Positions 10,401 to 22,181 of a stretch of 64,000 bases of DNA are shown here, piece after piece. The DNA comes from Schistosoma mansoni (lineage: Eukaryota > Platyhelminthes > Trematoda > Strigeidida > Schistosomatidae). Under the pieces are notes generated by a model, which saw only the letters and a program-made list of their open reading frames with translations, was not told where the DNA came from and ran no database searches. The stretch lies in contig NW_017385999.1 in the NCBI RefSeq assembly GCF_000237925.1, forward strand, positions 682,001 to 746,000, given 5' to 3'. The position numbers were made by a program, and so were the translations under genes. The stretch's first letter is position 1; the number at the start of each line of letters is the position of its first letter.

Positions 10401-13400
10401 TTTTCAGTTCCTTGTAGCCCATACCGGAGGAAGATATATCTTGGTGGACCTGAATAGAAAACTGGATTAGTGATCTTAGGGACCTGGAAGCGCGACCACA
10501 GTCCATACAAGTTGACCGCTTGTGAGCAGTCGCACACAGTCTTTTCGTAGGAAGTATTCGTTATGTTAGCTTCTTATTTCAGAAGGATTTTCCGCTGGAA
10601 ATGGGGATCTGTAGGGTAAAGTAAGGTGAGACATTCAACTCAACGCAAAAGAGAATGCACGGCTGTTGAATAATATTCATTTATGCACCAACCATCAAAT
10701 CCAGCACTGATTTACAACTGATTCCTAATTGGTAAAAACAACATCCAAATGTGCAATATTATATATATTATTTTAAACATCTTTTTAATTGGTGAATTCG
10801 AACATATTAAAATGGTAGTAGTTAACAATAATTAGCGTTAGTTTACTAAATGTGTGTAATTTACGCAATCAATTGATTAACTCATTCAGTTAAGAAATAT
10901 AACTAAATTGGGGTTACATGTTTTACGTTTTCCTTCTAAAAGAAATCGATCTTCATTTATAGTAGTATTTATATTAAAACTCATGGGTAAATGTCTAACG
11001 GCTAAATTTACATATACACATATATTCCTGTTAACATCTCTTCACTGTTCTAAAATAAATTACGCCATAATTCTAAACACTGGTTAATTGGTTGATTAAA
11101 TCTTCATGAATAAAACACTAATTGTATTGAAGTACTTAAACATGACGATTTTTAAATGCCATTAATTAATTGACGCCTCTTAATGGTGCTCAGTTGTTAA
11201 TACAATTATATAAAAGGAACCTTGGGAAATCTCTTAATCCTAGATGAAATAGTGAGACTGAGGTATTGATATGGTGAGTTGTAAAACATTGATTCTAAAC
11301 CAGTGTTGCACATGGGCTCGAGTAACCTGAGGGAACAAGTGGCATATGGACCGATTGTTGGTCACTGGGACTGCATCGCCCGACGTTGCTCCACTGCCTT
11401 ATGAGTCAGACCTTTAGTTGGAAGGCTCCGTGTGTGGCCCCTTAAGAAAATTACCTGCTTCGGTCTGGAGACCCGGCCAGTATCACAGCCCACAGAAAAA
11501 TTGACTTGTGTGGTGCATACGTATTTGGCGCCCCTTTGTAGCAGTATTGATGTGTTGAAATAAATAAAATATTTGTTCGTGATTTAAAATCGATGAAAAT
11601 TCTAGGCTTTACAAAACTTCATACCAGTAATATTCATGTGCTCACCAGTGACTAGCTTCTGGATGCAATTGGTGGAGTTATAGTAAAAGCGGTGACTAAT
11701 GGATTTCAACCGTGTCGGGTGTTAGACTGTTATCCACCTTAGGCAATGTCAGATGGTCACTCAATACCGTGAATTGATTGAAGTTAGATGTTAACCCTGT
11801 TAGATCCTAGCTCAGTGGCCTAGAAATTTAGCATTTAAATGTAAGACCGAAGAACTTCGGTTCTATCCTCAATAACGAGGACGTGAAATTGCATTTCTAA
11901 GTCCCAGGATGAGACGGCCTTCTGATGCTCTCAGATTTTCAATGCTTGTCTTCACAAAACTGTATACTAATATAAATAGATTTTTTTAAATTTCAATCAT
12001 TGTTTGAATTTATTTTTATAGTGTTTAATAAGGTTTTATATACTTGACTGAAATATTAGTCAATAAACGTCTTATATTCTGTTTCATAAGCAGATCCACA
12101 ATCAAGCAGTTTCACAGTTTGTACTAAAGATTGCTGATACAGATTTTTGCTTTATATTCAGGTTCGTGAGGCTGCTTGTGCGTCTATGGCTGAGATTGTA
12201 ACTAAATTAGATTCAAAGTTGCTACTACCGTGTGTTGGCAAATTGCTCGATGCCTTGATTGTATGCTTTGGAGATGAAAGTTGGCCAGTAAGAGATGCGG
12301 CCTGTGTAGCACTCGGTTCGTTGATTTCCACTTTTCCTAATGAGACACGCGCGTCTGGCCACGATGATTTAATGGCTTCACAATTCTTACGAAACCTAAG
12401 TGATAGTATTCCATCAGTCCGTGATGGTGCAGCTAAATCGATTGCTGCGATTTTGAAATCAGTTGATGATCAAAATTTATTCCAAGTAAGTTTTTCTATT
12501 TCTATATTTTGTGTCCATATATTGGTGTTTGAATTTTCCGTGATACCTGTCTCTGTTATGTCTGCAAAATGCTAAACTGACTTGTGCTCGGTATTGAAAT
12601 TTCAAATCCGGCGGCAAGTAGTGAGAACACAAATACTGGTGATGAAAATTTATTTTACTAACCAAAATAAGTTAAACTGTTATCCCATCACATTACTTTC
12701 CTTATGACTTATTTACATTCATGTCAACAACCAAATTTCTATTATTTGAATTGAATAGTACTTAACACCAAATAATCATGAAATTACTATGTGGATACGT
12801 ATTTACAGTATTCTACCAATTGACTTAATTTTGCCTTTTTTGATCTCCTGTCATATCGTCATTCCCAGCTGAAACTAGATACAACTTCTCGAATTCAACT
12901 AAAGGCTTTGCGATGGTACATGTAATTTTCGTTCAGTATTTTCAACTTGTAGGGAACAATAACGGGTGGGATTTGCACGCATATAGCTAACAGTTCTCTT
13001 TGAACCTAGCACACAACAATACCGTTATGCACTGTCCCAACTTGTAGGGGTGTATTAATATCTTCTTGCCAACTTGTTTGCACAAATTTTATCAAATTGT
13101 TTATTTGGTGTTTTTATAAATTTATGTCCGGCTTTTATCACGTGGTTTATCCACCAATCGAAATACGACTTTTCCAATCTTAACACTTTGCCAAGTCAAT
13201 GACGTTCAACTGGTGTGAGCAGTTTAGCGTCCTTATTGGTCCCTTGTCCGCCTAGCCCTTCCAATTGAGTCCAAAACACCAATTACAGCTTCTGCTATGC
13301 GAATCATTTATTCCAAACATACTCGGTTTACATACCAAACAGACAGATCGCATCACACCATAAAATAGAAAATAATATTTGTACAAGATCAAGCCAAATG

Positions 13401-16400
13401 TGGCTTTGAGCGTGAGATACAATAATCAATAAACTGAATATAATTTAGGGACAGTAATTCGTATAGTAATAATTCATAGGTCAAAATGAAGCTTGTAGTA
13501 AGATGAAAATAAATATACACAATCTAATTAATCAATAGTTAAACAATAAGAATATATATAGAATAATCGTCCATTAATAGGTCCCGGAAATAACCCGTAC
13601 GTATGTCTTCGCTAGGATATAACAGGTGTAACAGGTTATAAATCAATTAATATATTTGTAATATCCCAATGAGTAGAAAAATTAGATTTTCTGACGTTTC
13701 GTGACTCAGTGTAAGTCACTTCTCTGAAGATACCTCTGACGATATCTCTTCGTGCACTAAATCTCGACACAGTATTTCACATTTCCAACTTCATTCAGTT
13801 CGTGATATAGCGCAACTATCATCCAGTCCCATCAATGATATTTGTAAAATTCTTCATATGTTTGAATTCCACCACTCCTAGTTTATGATTTTAAAGAAAT
13901 ATTCTTTTGAAGTGCTTTTCTTATTTTCTTATCTTTCATCTTGATTGTCTCTAATGGATATCTCATTTATCTCCAGAATAAATATGTATTTAAAAAGTTG
14001 AATGTTGAACCACCTGATTGTGTTATGATGCGTAGTTTAGGTTGTTCACTCTGTTTATTGATCTTTTCAAGATTTATTTAACTAAGTCCTAGTGATGGAA
14101 CTTGTGCTGTCGAACAAGTTATTACTAAGGCATTAACTTATTTATGGAGTTCACTTGGAGATACTTTTAATTCCAACACAGACATCATTACTTACTTGCT
14201 TACTTACGCCTGTTACTCCCAATGGAGCATAGGCCGCCGACCAGCTTTCTCCAACCCACTCTGTCCTGGGCCTTCTTTTCTAGTTCTATCCATTTTTTGT
14301 TCATTCTTCTCATGTCTGTCTCCATTTCTCGGCGTAATGTGTTCTTTGGTCTTCCTCTTCCCCTTTGACCTTCAGTCACAGACATCATCACCTATGTATA
14401 TTTCTTCTTTAAACGTTGCAGCTATTAGTTCAGTCGATTTGGGCTATATTTGACGGACATTTTCATTAGGTAAAAATAAGGTAAGATATTATTATTTCTT
14501 TAGGACGTTCCGGATGTTTAAAGTAGCGTTGAAATTAAGCACAAATGTTGTAAACAAATGTAAATCAGTTTATATCCCGATGAATATCTAGTAATTTAAT
14601 AAACGGAACCATCTACTGTTTGCCCAGTCCATCTTAACATGGAGATTAAAATTCACACAAGGAACTTAACAAAATATTCGGGTTTTAAATTAGAATATAG
14701 TGTCAGTGTAAGCTGTCTAAATACCTTTATGTAGTGGTGAAAACTGAATTTGATTTCCTGTTTTTGAAGAGTTTAGCAACATGCTTATCTGCCTCATGTA
14801 TTGTTGTTAGTTTTGTTTGTTTTCACACTTTGAGTTGTCCACCATAATTTCACTAACATTAGTATGGATCAGGCAATTAGAATAATCTGTATATTTCATT
14901 GTCACACAACTGGATGTAAATGCGGTTATTGTTTTAATCAATTTTCCCAAGCACTATATCAATCATATCGTAGAGAAAATTGATGGATTAAGCAAACAGC
15001 CTAAAGAATCTCATGGTGCGGAATCTAGTCGTGTATCTGGGAAAGGCCCAGGAGCCTCTCATGTTACTGTTCATAGTGGAGATGCTGCTCATGACAGTCG
15101 TCACACTGATCAAGTTATGTACTCCTGTGGATCCTTGGCCCCGAAGCTTCATAAAGGTATGTTAACTACTCATCACTCTTTGAGGATAACCCTTTCTTAG
15201 TAAGTCTAATTATACTGATGTCAGTTTTGGATACGATACCCGAAAATTTGTTTTAACACACAGGTCTTTATTCGTTTGAGAATAAGTGATCTGTAGGCTA
15301 ATTTTCCACAGTCACCTATGACATTTTACTATGTTTTTCTGTGTTCATATTTTGAGTATAGGCATCTTATTTTGTTGGATAAATACCCATTCACTTGGCT
15401 AATGATCTTTTTTATTTCAAATCATTTGGGGGCTTCAGTCAAGAATTCGTTCTCGTGAGCAGCTGTCACTCGAACACGTCATTGATCACGTTAACCTCTA
15501 GATAACCATTCTATTAACTTATTTTAGCGAGCATAAATTTCATCTGTTCAATCAACAGAAACAACTGCAGTAGTTTAATATTTTTATACTTACCTATTTA
15601 GTATATTTTTCCTGTTCCTATAATTTATGGTTGCTCAAACGTTTGTTCTGTTGTTTCATTACTGTAAGGAATCCGAGAACCTTTCAAGTTGATTTACACT
15701 TTCGTTTATCTGAGTATTCAAAGTAATGAATAACAACTTCGTTACTTTATATTTCGGTTAAGAAATATTTCCTCCTTTCTGTGGTCTCATCAAAGATGAT
15801 GAAAAAGATTTATATTTGTGCAAACTGGTGCTCAAAAAGCAATAAATCCAAAAAAAGAATTTTGTCGTTGTTATAATGGTCCGTTTTCCTTTTTATGTGA
15901 ATGGGACGTTAATTTACCTTAAACGAATATCTACACTAGATTCCCTCCTAGTGTCTACTCTACAGGACTTTAACACAACTCAGATCAAGTACAGGTGATT
16001 AGCCTGACAAAACGTAAATATATTTCCACACCAAAACCGACACAATCCAACAACAACAAATGGACAATCAATCAATAATAATAAATAATAAGGATAGGTG
16101 AATGTGTAACTCACCTGACACCTGTCAGACTATCTACATGTCTGACTAAACAGACAACCAATCATTATCATTCTCGCCCACACATCGTCTTTTTTACCTA
16201 GATGTCTTGGTGAATGTAGCCCAGCAGTCCAGACGTATAATTTGATTACTGATAATGAATAACAAATTAAATTCTTATACACTTTTTTTCGCTCTAGCAC
16301 TTAGTTTCTGTATCGCGTAACGTCGTTTACAAAACCAAAGTACATTAGTACGAAAAATATTTTTTCTATAATAGTAACTAATAGTAATATTGAGATTTTT

Positions 16401-19400
16401 ATGATACCATTCACTGTTGAACAAGAACTGTGTTCATAGGTGTAGATTTTCTAGCTGCGGTCAGTCAGCTACAACGTAGGACCAGGCACATATATGCATC
16501 GGTCCAAGTTGCCATACCTCGTTAGCACAACAAGATCAACACCGGATTCATAGTAGTTAATTTAATGGTGGCAATATATAAAAAGAAGATTGTATATAAG
16601 AATATAGTACAGAAAGAGAGAAAGATATGAAGCAATTTTAATCTCAAGGTTTAAGGGAAGATAAAGAGTGTATACACCTACGCCATTGTGATCGATTCTG
16701 AGCCATGTCACCTAGAGTCTCCAACCATTGGTTACGATAGTCACGCGGACCCCAACCAGGTAGTCTGCATCTGCCAACATGGCTCAGGCTAGAAGTTAGT
16801 GACTTCAAGCACTGATGCCATGTTTTGGTTTGGCCGCCCCTAACTCTCTTCCAACCATCCCCAATACTAGTCATCATAGAGCGTCGTGGTAATCGGTGTT
16901 CAGGCATACGTAACACGTGGCCCAACCATCTCAGTCGATGAAGATTCATGACCTCATCAACTGGTTTACCATCATTCCCTAATACCCTGTGTCTAACCTC
17001 ACTATTACTTACCCGGTGATCCCAGCAGATGCGAGCAATATTTCTAAGACATCTGTGGTCAAATACTAGTAACTTACGAGTATATTCTACTTTTAATTGC
17101 CATGTTTCGCAGCCGTAAATTAGAACAGAGCGAACTGCTGCGCAGTATACTCGTCCCTTAATTGATATTTGGATATCTCGTCTTCTCCATAGGTGACGTA
17201 AGTTGGCAAAAGCGAAACGAGCTTTTTGAATCCGTGCTGAGATTTCGTCAGACACCCACCCATTAGGGCTGATCAGACTTCCAAGATAAGTGAAGTTGTC
17301 GACGCGTTCGACTACTTCACTCCTATCCTTAGTTCAGGTGTTGACGCAGGCCAGTCCTGGAGTAACAATTTACATTTGAATGGGGAGAAACGCATCCCAA
17401 ACATCCTGGCATTACTACTCAGTTCTAACAGAAGACTCTGCATTTTGTCAGCGTCTTCACCAAACAGGACTATATCATCTGCGTATTCTAAGTCGCTTAG
17501 TGGACCCCCTGGTAGATCAATTCCTGAAAATTCAGTCGACGAGGGTGTTATTTCCAGCAACAGGTCTATAATGAAGTTAAACAAAAATGGGGATAGTGGA
17601 CAGCCTTGACGGACACCACTTGAGGTTGTAAAATCATATGACAGTTCACCATAAGCTCTCACTCGACTGGTAGTGTTCGAGTAAAGAGCCTTCACAAGGT
17701 TTATGTACTTCTCAGGTACACCTTTCAATGACAGACACTGCCACAGAACCTCTCGGTCTACAGAGTCAAATGCTGCTTTCAAGTCAAGAAAAACTATCCT
17801 TGTCGGACGCCGATAAGCGTGTCTGTGCTCTAAAACTTGACGAATGGTGAATATGTGGTCGATACAGCCACGACCAGGTCTGAAGCCAGTCTGATTTTCT
17901 CGTGTTAGCAGTTCACGAGTCTTAGTTAGGCGCCCGATAATTATTGAGGCTAGTATTTTAGATGCTATGTTAGTCAGACTAATCCCTCTATGGTTGTCAC
18001 AGGATGATTTTGGCCCCTTCTTATATATTGGGACAATCAGTGATTGTGACCAGTCAGATGGGATTATGTCCGTCACCCAGATTTTAGTCAGCCTAGTCGC
18101 TAAAATTGGACCATCATATTTAAAGACCTCTGGAGCCAATCCATCGGGACCAGCTGCTCTTCCTCGTTTCAGATTAGTTATAACCTTTTGAACTTCAAGT
18201 AGGGTCGGGGGCCTACTTCAATGTTCCATTCAGGTTTTCTGGGAATAGTGGGTAGTTGTGCAGTAGCTGAAGGCCAGCTAAACTGCTCCTTAAAGTGTTC
18301 CGCCCATCGTTCTAAACGTTTGGGTTGAGAGCAGATGAGGGTTCCGTCTTTTTCCGAGATTGTCTCACTTACACTTGACTTCTTAATTCCGGTTTCTTTT
18401 ATTAGTCTGAATAGTTACCTGGTGTTGCCTACAGCCGCTGCCTTTTCCATCTCTTTTGCTTTCGTTGCCCACCACTGCTCACGATCGTTCCTTAGACTTT
18501 TAGTTAACCTAGATCTAATTTGTTTACGCTCTTCGTCGTGTTCAGAGCCTGATGGGATGAGTTTACGCGAATCCATCAGTGCAATAGACTTAGAAGAAAT
18601 CCACTGGTTTTTTGGAGCCCTATGGTTTAAATGACTAATAGATGTTACTGCTGTTTCCACAGCTGTTCGTATATCTTTCCAAGCAGCATCTGGGTCAGTC
18701 TCGTTCACAGAACTGCCTAGATGTGAACTCAGTTGTTTCTGGAATTCGCATTTGGCTTTCTCGTCCTCCAGTTCAATCCTAATGGGTCTTCTTAGTGTAG
18801 TTTTCCTGCGTCCATTGAGGCGCAGACAAATGCGCGCTCGTATTAAAGCGTGATCAGAGTCTAAGCAAGTATTCCAATACGAGCGACAATCTTCTATTGA
18901 GCCTCTCCAACGATGACTGATGACAATATGGTCTATTTGAGTCCATCGTTGGTTTGGTGCAGGTGGTCGCCATGTTAGACGATGTCTCCCCTTATGCTTA
19001 AAATTAGTGCTTGCCAAAAATAAACGATTGTCTGAGCATAGTTGCAACAGACGATCACCATTATCGGTTCGTTGAGCCGGAATACTAAAATACCCACCTA
19101 AATGTCTTTCTGTTTGATTTAAGCTGCCTACCTGGGCATTAAAGTCACCCGCTACGACTACTATGTCTGAGCGCTTAGCTTTCTGAAGAAGCTCAGAGAG
19201 CTTTGTGTAGAAGTCGTTTTTCACTTCATCATGGCTGCAGTCAGTGGGAGCGTAGGCAGAAATGACGTGTGTCCCTATCCTTCCGAGTTCTTACGGAGCC
19301 ACTTAGCCGGACAGCACACAGGCGCCTGTTAACGAGGATCCATTCTAGTAGTGCCTGTTCTGCCCTTGTTTTTAGTGCTATGCCTACACCTGCCAGTCCA

Positions 19401-22044
19401 CGAGAACTAGTCATGGGGTCGCCAGATACACAGAGGGTGTATTTCGTTGGCTCTCCATTTTGGCGAGGTGAGGTCAAGTGAATGACCACACTAGGATCCT
19501 GTATGCGTGTTTCGGAGACACAGTATACATCAATGGTACGAGATTCTAGGGTTTTAGCTAAAGAGGCCTGTTGACCGATTTGACTTAAAGTACGTACGTT
19601 GAAGGCTCCAATGTGTAGTTTGGAGCGAGGTTTTAGTAGACCTGGGACAGTGTTTCGCGCACTAGAATCGTTGGCCATGGTGACACTTGAGGAGGAAACC
19701 GAGAGAGGAAGTTTAGTGTTGAAAGTCAAGGTAGAAGGAATAGTGGGAATTGAAGAAGGAGATTGATTATGAATACAGTGGTCTTAAGTGCTGTTAGAGG
19801 TATGAGGGCAGTTATCACTTCCCGGTTTCCCACACCGTGGAAGGGTTCTTCTAGAGATACCTGAAAAGGAAATTGGGTTAGAAGTGGTCTTAATGACCTG
19901 AGAGCGTAACCGCAGTGCCCAAGGGACAACTGCTTGAGGTCGGTCACACACGACCTTTTTGTGGGTAGTTTTTGTGTTAGCTCCGTTCTTCAAAGGACCT
20001 TACCACCGGAGACGGATATCCGTGGGATAAGGCGAGGTGTGCATTTTTAGGGTCGACCTTTTCTAACCCCACCCCTCCTTGTGGGAAGGCAGCATCGCTG
20101 TCACGCTGGTTGTCTGAAGGAAACACCTTACTGCCGTCACACCTCTGTACAGTCAGCAGTACGACTTCGCCTTCGGACCTTGGGTTTGCTGCTTTTAGTC
20201 TCACCGCTCTTCAAACGACCTGCCTGGCATGGTAGGACCTTGAGCAACGATTGTTCCAGCCAGTATAGCTCGATTGATTCATCACGATAGGCAAGCCCGA
20301 CCACCACGTCAAGGTAGCAGCAACGGTCGGGCTGCGGGCCGTATGATTATCGAAATGTATGGCTTGAAATCAACTGTAGCGGCACAAATGTACTTATTAT
20401 TCATCTTTCTCTAAATCGTATATTTTATCGTCTTTAAACTATTTTTGTATCATAATTTCTTTATTGGCATTAATATTTGATATATTCGCTTTCTGTCCTA
20501 CTGATCTCTCTCTGTGCTGTCGTGAAGTTTGACATCTTAAAATGATACACATTTGTTATAAATTATAGGCTTGCATGACTAGTTACCTATTGTACTTGAT
20601 TTCTGGTAATTTAACGATCCAGTAATAATTCTACCATAGCTGTTGACAGTTTTGACCTTAAAATTTGTTTGTTTCCTTGTATCTAGTATGTAGGTATTAT
20701 TTTGGTACTGTGGATCACACGGAAATAGATATTTCAATCCTGATTGTTTAGATATATTATTTTATATTGTATTTTTATGCTCATCACAATTAAGTCGTTT
20801 GACTTAAATTTCTAAATAAATAAATTTTAAGAGTCAATCTTACCATGTTAATATTCTCTCACTATATTTACATACGGCTGCAAATATTTAAGGTCGAAAA
20901 GGTGGTGGTTGTCACGATGGTCTTCATCAACGTGCCAGTGAACCTTGGGAAGAGGCCGATGGCGCAATTCGCTTGATTGGCCAAATATCAAACATGTTTC
21001 CAAACCGAGCCACTGATGATTTGATTGAGCAACTATTGAAGGGTTGTGAATATCGAAATTATACCCATTATCCTTATTTCTTGGAAACTGGTAAGCATAA
21101 TCTTTAAAATTATAATATCATATACTGTAATCTCAGCTTAAAGTATGCGACTAAACAACGGTGGGTTTAGTGTTTTTATGCAACAATATCGTTTATAGCT
21201 GCAGTTTATTGCATGTAATGAATCATTTTTTTTCTACCCTTGAATTCATCGAATTCTTATGGATATTAAAGCTTGGAAAATTGATAAAATTCTGGTTGTA
21301 TCCTCTAAAGTAGGTAGTTCGATTGTAATTTAAATGTTGCTTTAAATAACATTGGAGTTTGCTTCTTTTATAAGTGAACTACTCTGTTGGCGCTGAATCA
21401 GTCTGTCGTAGTAACCTTGTCTCAGACAATTAAACAATCCAGCAAAGAGAAGACAATCAACCAAAAGTATCCATTTGAGACAAAAATATCTTAGGACAGA
21501 ATCCTAGGAAATGGATTATTTTGCTACTGTGATTGTTCTTAATGCAGTGTACAAGTGCTTTATCCATTTTTATATTTAGCATAATAAAGTAAATATATTC
21601 TAAGTTTTGTAACTTTAGCAAGCGAAATAATTAAGTTTAATTCGTGAACAGACGCACCACGTTATTTAAGCTTCCTCACCTAATTTTTTTGCACAAACAC
21701 TTGTGTAGTATCGTTTAGTTCAATTTTTATTTGTCTTTAAACTGTAAATAGGCTGTCATTCTTCTTCCTTTTAAACAATTGATTCTCTTTTTCCAGCTTG
21801 TGATGTAATTGCACAGCTGTGTAAACATCTCGAAAAACCTCGATTTAAAAAATATATGGATACGTTTCTGGAAGTATTGGCAATCTCCGTAGAAAGCAAA
21901 TTACCTCTGGCTGTTAATGCTGCATCGGAATGCCTTAAATCTATGGGAAATCGTTTTGGTCCAAGCGTGCTACGTGGTCGAATTGAAAGTCACATTAATG
22001 CATTTGTTTCTGAAAACCTAATTGATTTATTACCTCCTGTGTAA
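7403..22044 (+). CDS. HEAT/ARM-repeat protein of unknown function
   Basis: Eight exons join in frame: 7403-7573, 7605-7907, 7953-8282, 9139-9396, 12162-12485, 14952-15156, 20893-21090 and 21797-22044, giving 678 residues. All introns are GT-AG. The protein is built of paired helices typical of HEAT repeats, for example [32 protein letters not shown] and [16 protein letters not shown] (residues about 355-460), and [15 protein letters not shown] at the start of exon 4. A charged, Ser/Gly/His-rich linker lies in exon 6, then helices to the end [13 protein letters not shown]. No catalytic motif, signal peptide or membrane segment is seen, so a scaffold or adaptor role is likely. I do not recognise a specific orthologue. 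An extra small exon in the 2.5-kb fifth intron cannot be excluded. The start ATG is followed by G. Introns 4 to 6 host many retroelements. Confidence 0.85.
10060..10650 (-). mobile_element. EN-RT retrotransposon, 5' leader and endonuclease start only
   Basis: In intron 4 of the HEAT gene this block aligns on the minus strand with 19490-20045 of the near-complete element. Shared landmarks include acatcaatggwacragatt-like sequence, the block around ggtatgaggrsagtt, and the gaccacagt/gaccgc leader words. It is old and full of mismatches and gaps. It retains the 5' end but no RT, unlike usual 5'-truncated insertions. Confidence 0.65.
11255..11573 (+). repeat. SINE-like repeat, diverged copy
   Basis: This is a diverged plus-strand copy of the 3' two thirds of the repeat at 26101-26623. 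Shared blocks are ttgcacatgggctc, gctccactgcctt, cctgcttcrgtctgg and agtatcacagccc, ending in a gaaataaataaaat tail. It lies in intron 4 of the HEAT gene. No target duplication was recognised. Confidence 0.7.
11640..11990 (+). repeat. Smalpha-like tRNA-derived SINE with hammerhead remnant
   Basis: Two RNA polymerase III-like boxes have the right order and spacing: box A tagctcagtgg at 11808-11818 and box B ggttctatcc at 11859-11868. About 30 bases later, taagtcccaggatgagac (11899-11916) resembles the stem II/core of the schistosome hammerhead (AGTCCC ... GGACGAAAC), now mutated. Sequence order and content fit the Smalpha family of schistosome SINEs. Boundaries are approximate. Confidence 0.6.
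13038..13634 (-). repeat. LTR-like block, uncertain
   Basis: Read on the minus strand, the block starts TGTTACACCTGTTATATCC at 13634 and contains no coding frame. Its richer base composition and TGTTAC start suggest an LTR or LTR fragment. The other end is not defined; a repeated word caacttgtaggg occurs at about 12949 and 13037. No target duplication was confirmed. Confidence 0.3.
13640..13746 (-). ncRNA. Penelope-type terminal sequence with degenerate hammerhead-like motif
   Basis: On the minus strand there is a perfect six-pair stem with loop, GTGACTTACACTGAGTCAC, followed directly by GAAACGTC. This is the stem II - GAAAC - stem III arrangement of a hammerhead ribozyme, as known from the terminal repeats of Penelope-like elements. 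The expected CTGATGA core before the stem reads CAGAGAA, so the copy is probably inactive. The downstream word attacaaatatattaattg parallels a second copy at 54785-54850. Confidence 0.5.
14189..14376 (-). mobile_element. RTE (SR2-like) 3' end, 188-bp truncated insertion
   Basis: The minus strand encodes the last about 60 residues of an [38 protein letters not shown] and [11 protein letters not shown], then the typical GTAAGTAAG tail. It is flanked by a perfect 12-bp target duplication, cacagacatcat, at 14177-14188 and 14377-14388. It lies in intron 5 of the HEAT gene. Confidence 0.9.
16461..20330 (-). mobile_element. Near full-length EN-RT non-LTR retrotransposon (copy 2), decayed
   Basis: This 3.87-kb minus-strand element fills much of the sixth intron of the HEAT gene. 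Order of parts: leader at about 19730-20330; endonuclease in 19729-19241 ([23 protein letters not shown]) continuing after a frameshift in 19224-18415 ([49 protein letters not shown]); RT in 18139-17312 ([39 protein letters not shown], catalytic [17 protein letters not shown]); and a C-terminal domain in 17255-16644 ending with [15 protein letters not shown]. Frame breaks near 19235, 18410 and 17300 make it non-functional. Possible 7-bp target duplications gctgcgg lie at 16454-16460 and 20331-20337. It is related to, but distinct from, the RTE/SR2 copies; I cannot name the subfamily. Confidence 0.88.
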
Positions 22045-22175
22045 CACTTTTACCATTTTGTCCAGTACAATGACTGATGACTAGCATCACTGTCTCTTTC
22101 ATATGTGAATTAACAAATTTTTTATTAATCGTTTATACTTTAAACTCCTGGTCCTTCATGAAAGGAAATTTTAAA

Positions 22176-22181
22176 AATAAA
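22176..22181 (+). terminator. Polyadenylation signal of the HEAT-repeat gene
   Basis: An AATAAA hexamer lies 132 bases after the stop codon in AT-rich sequence. It is the first canonical signal after the coding region. Confidence 0.5.

Noticed and set aside
17376-18634. Plus-strand frames within the EN-RT element
   Set aside because: Shadows of the RT and endonuclease frames on the minus strand.
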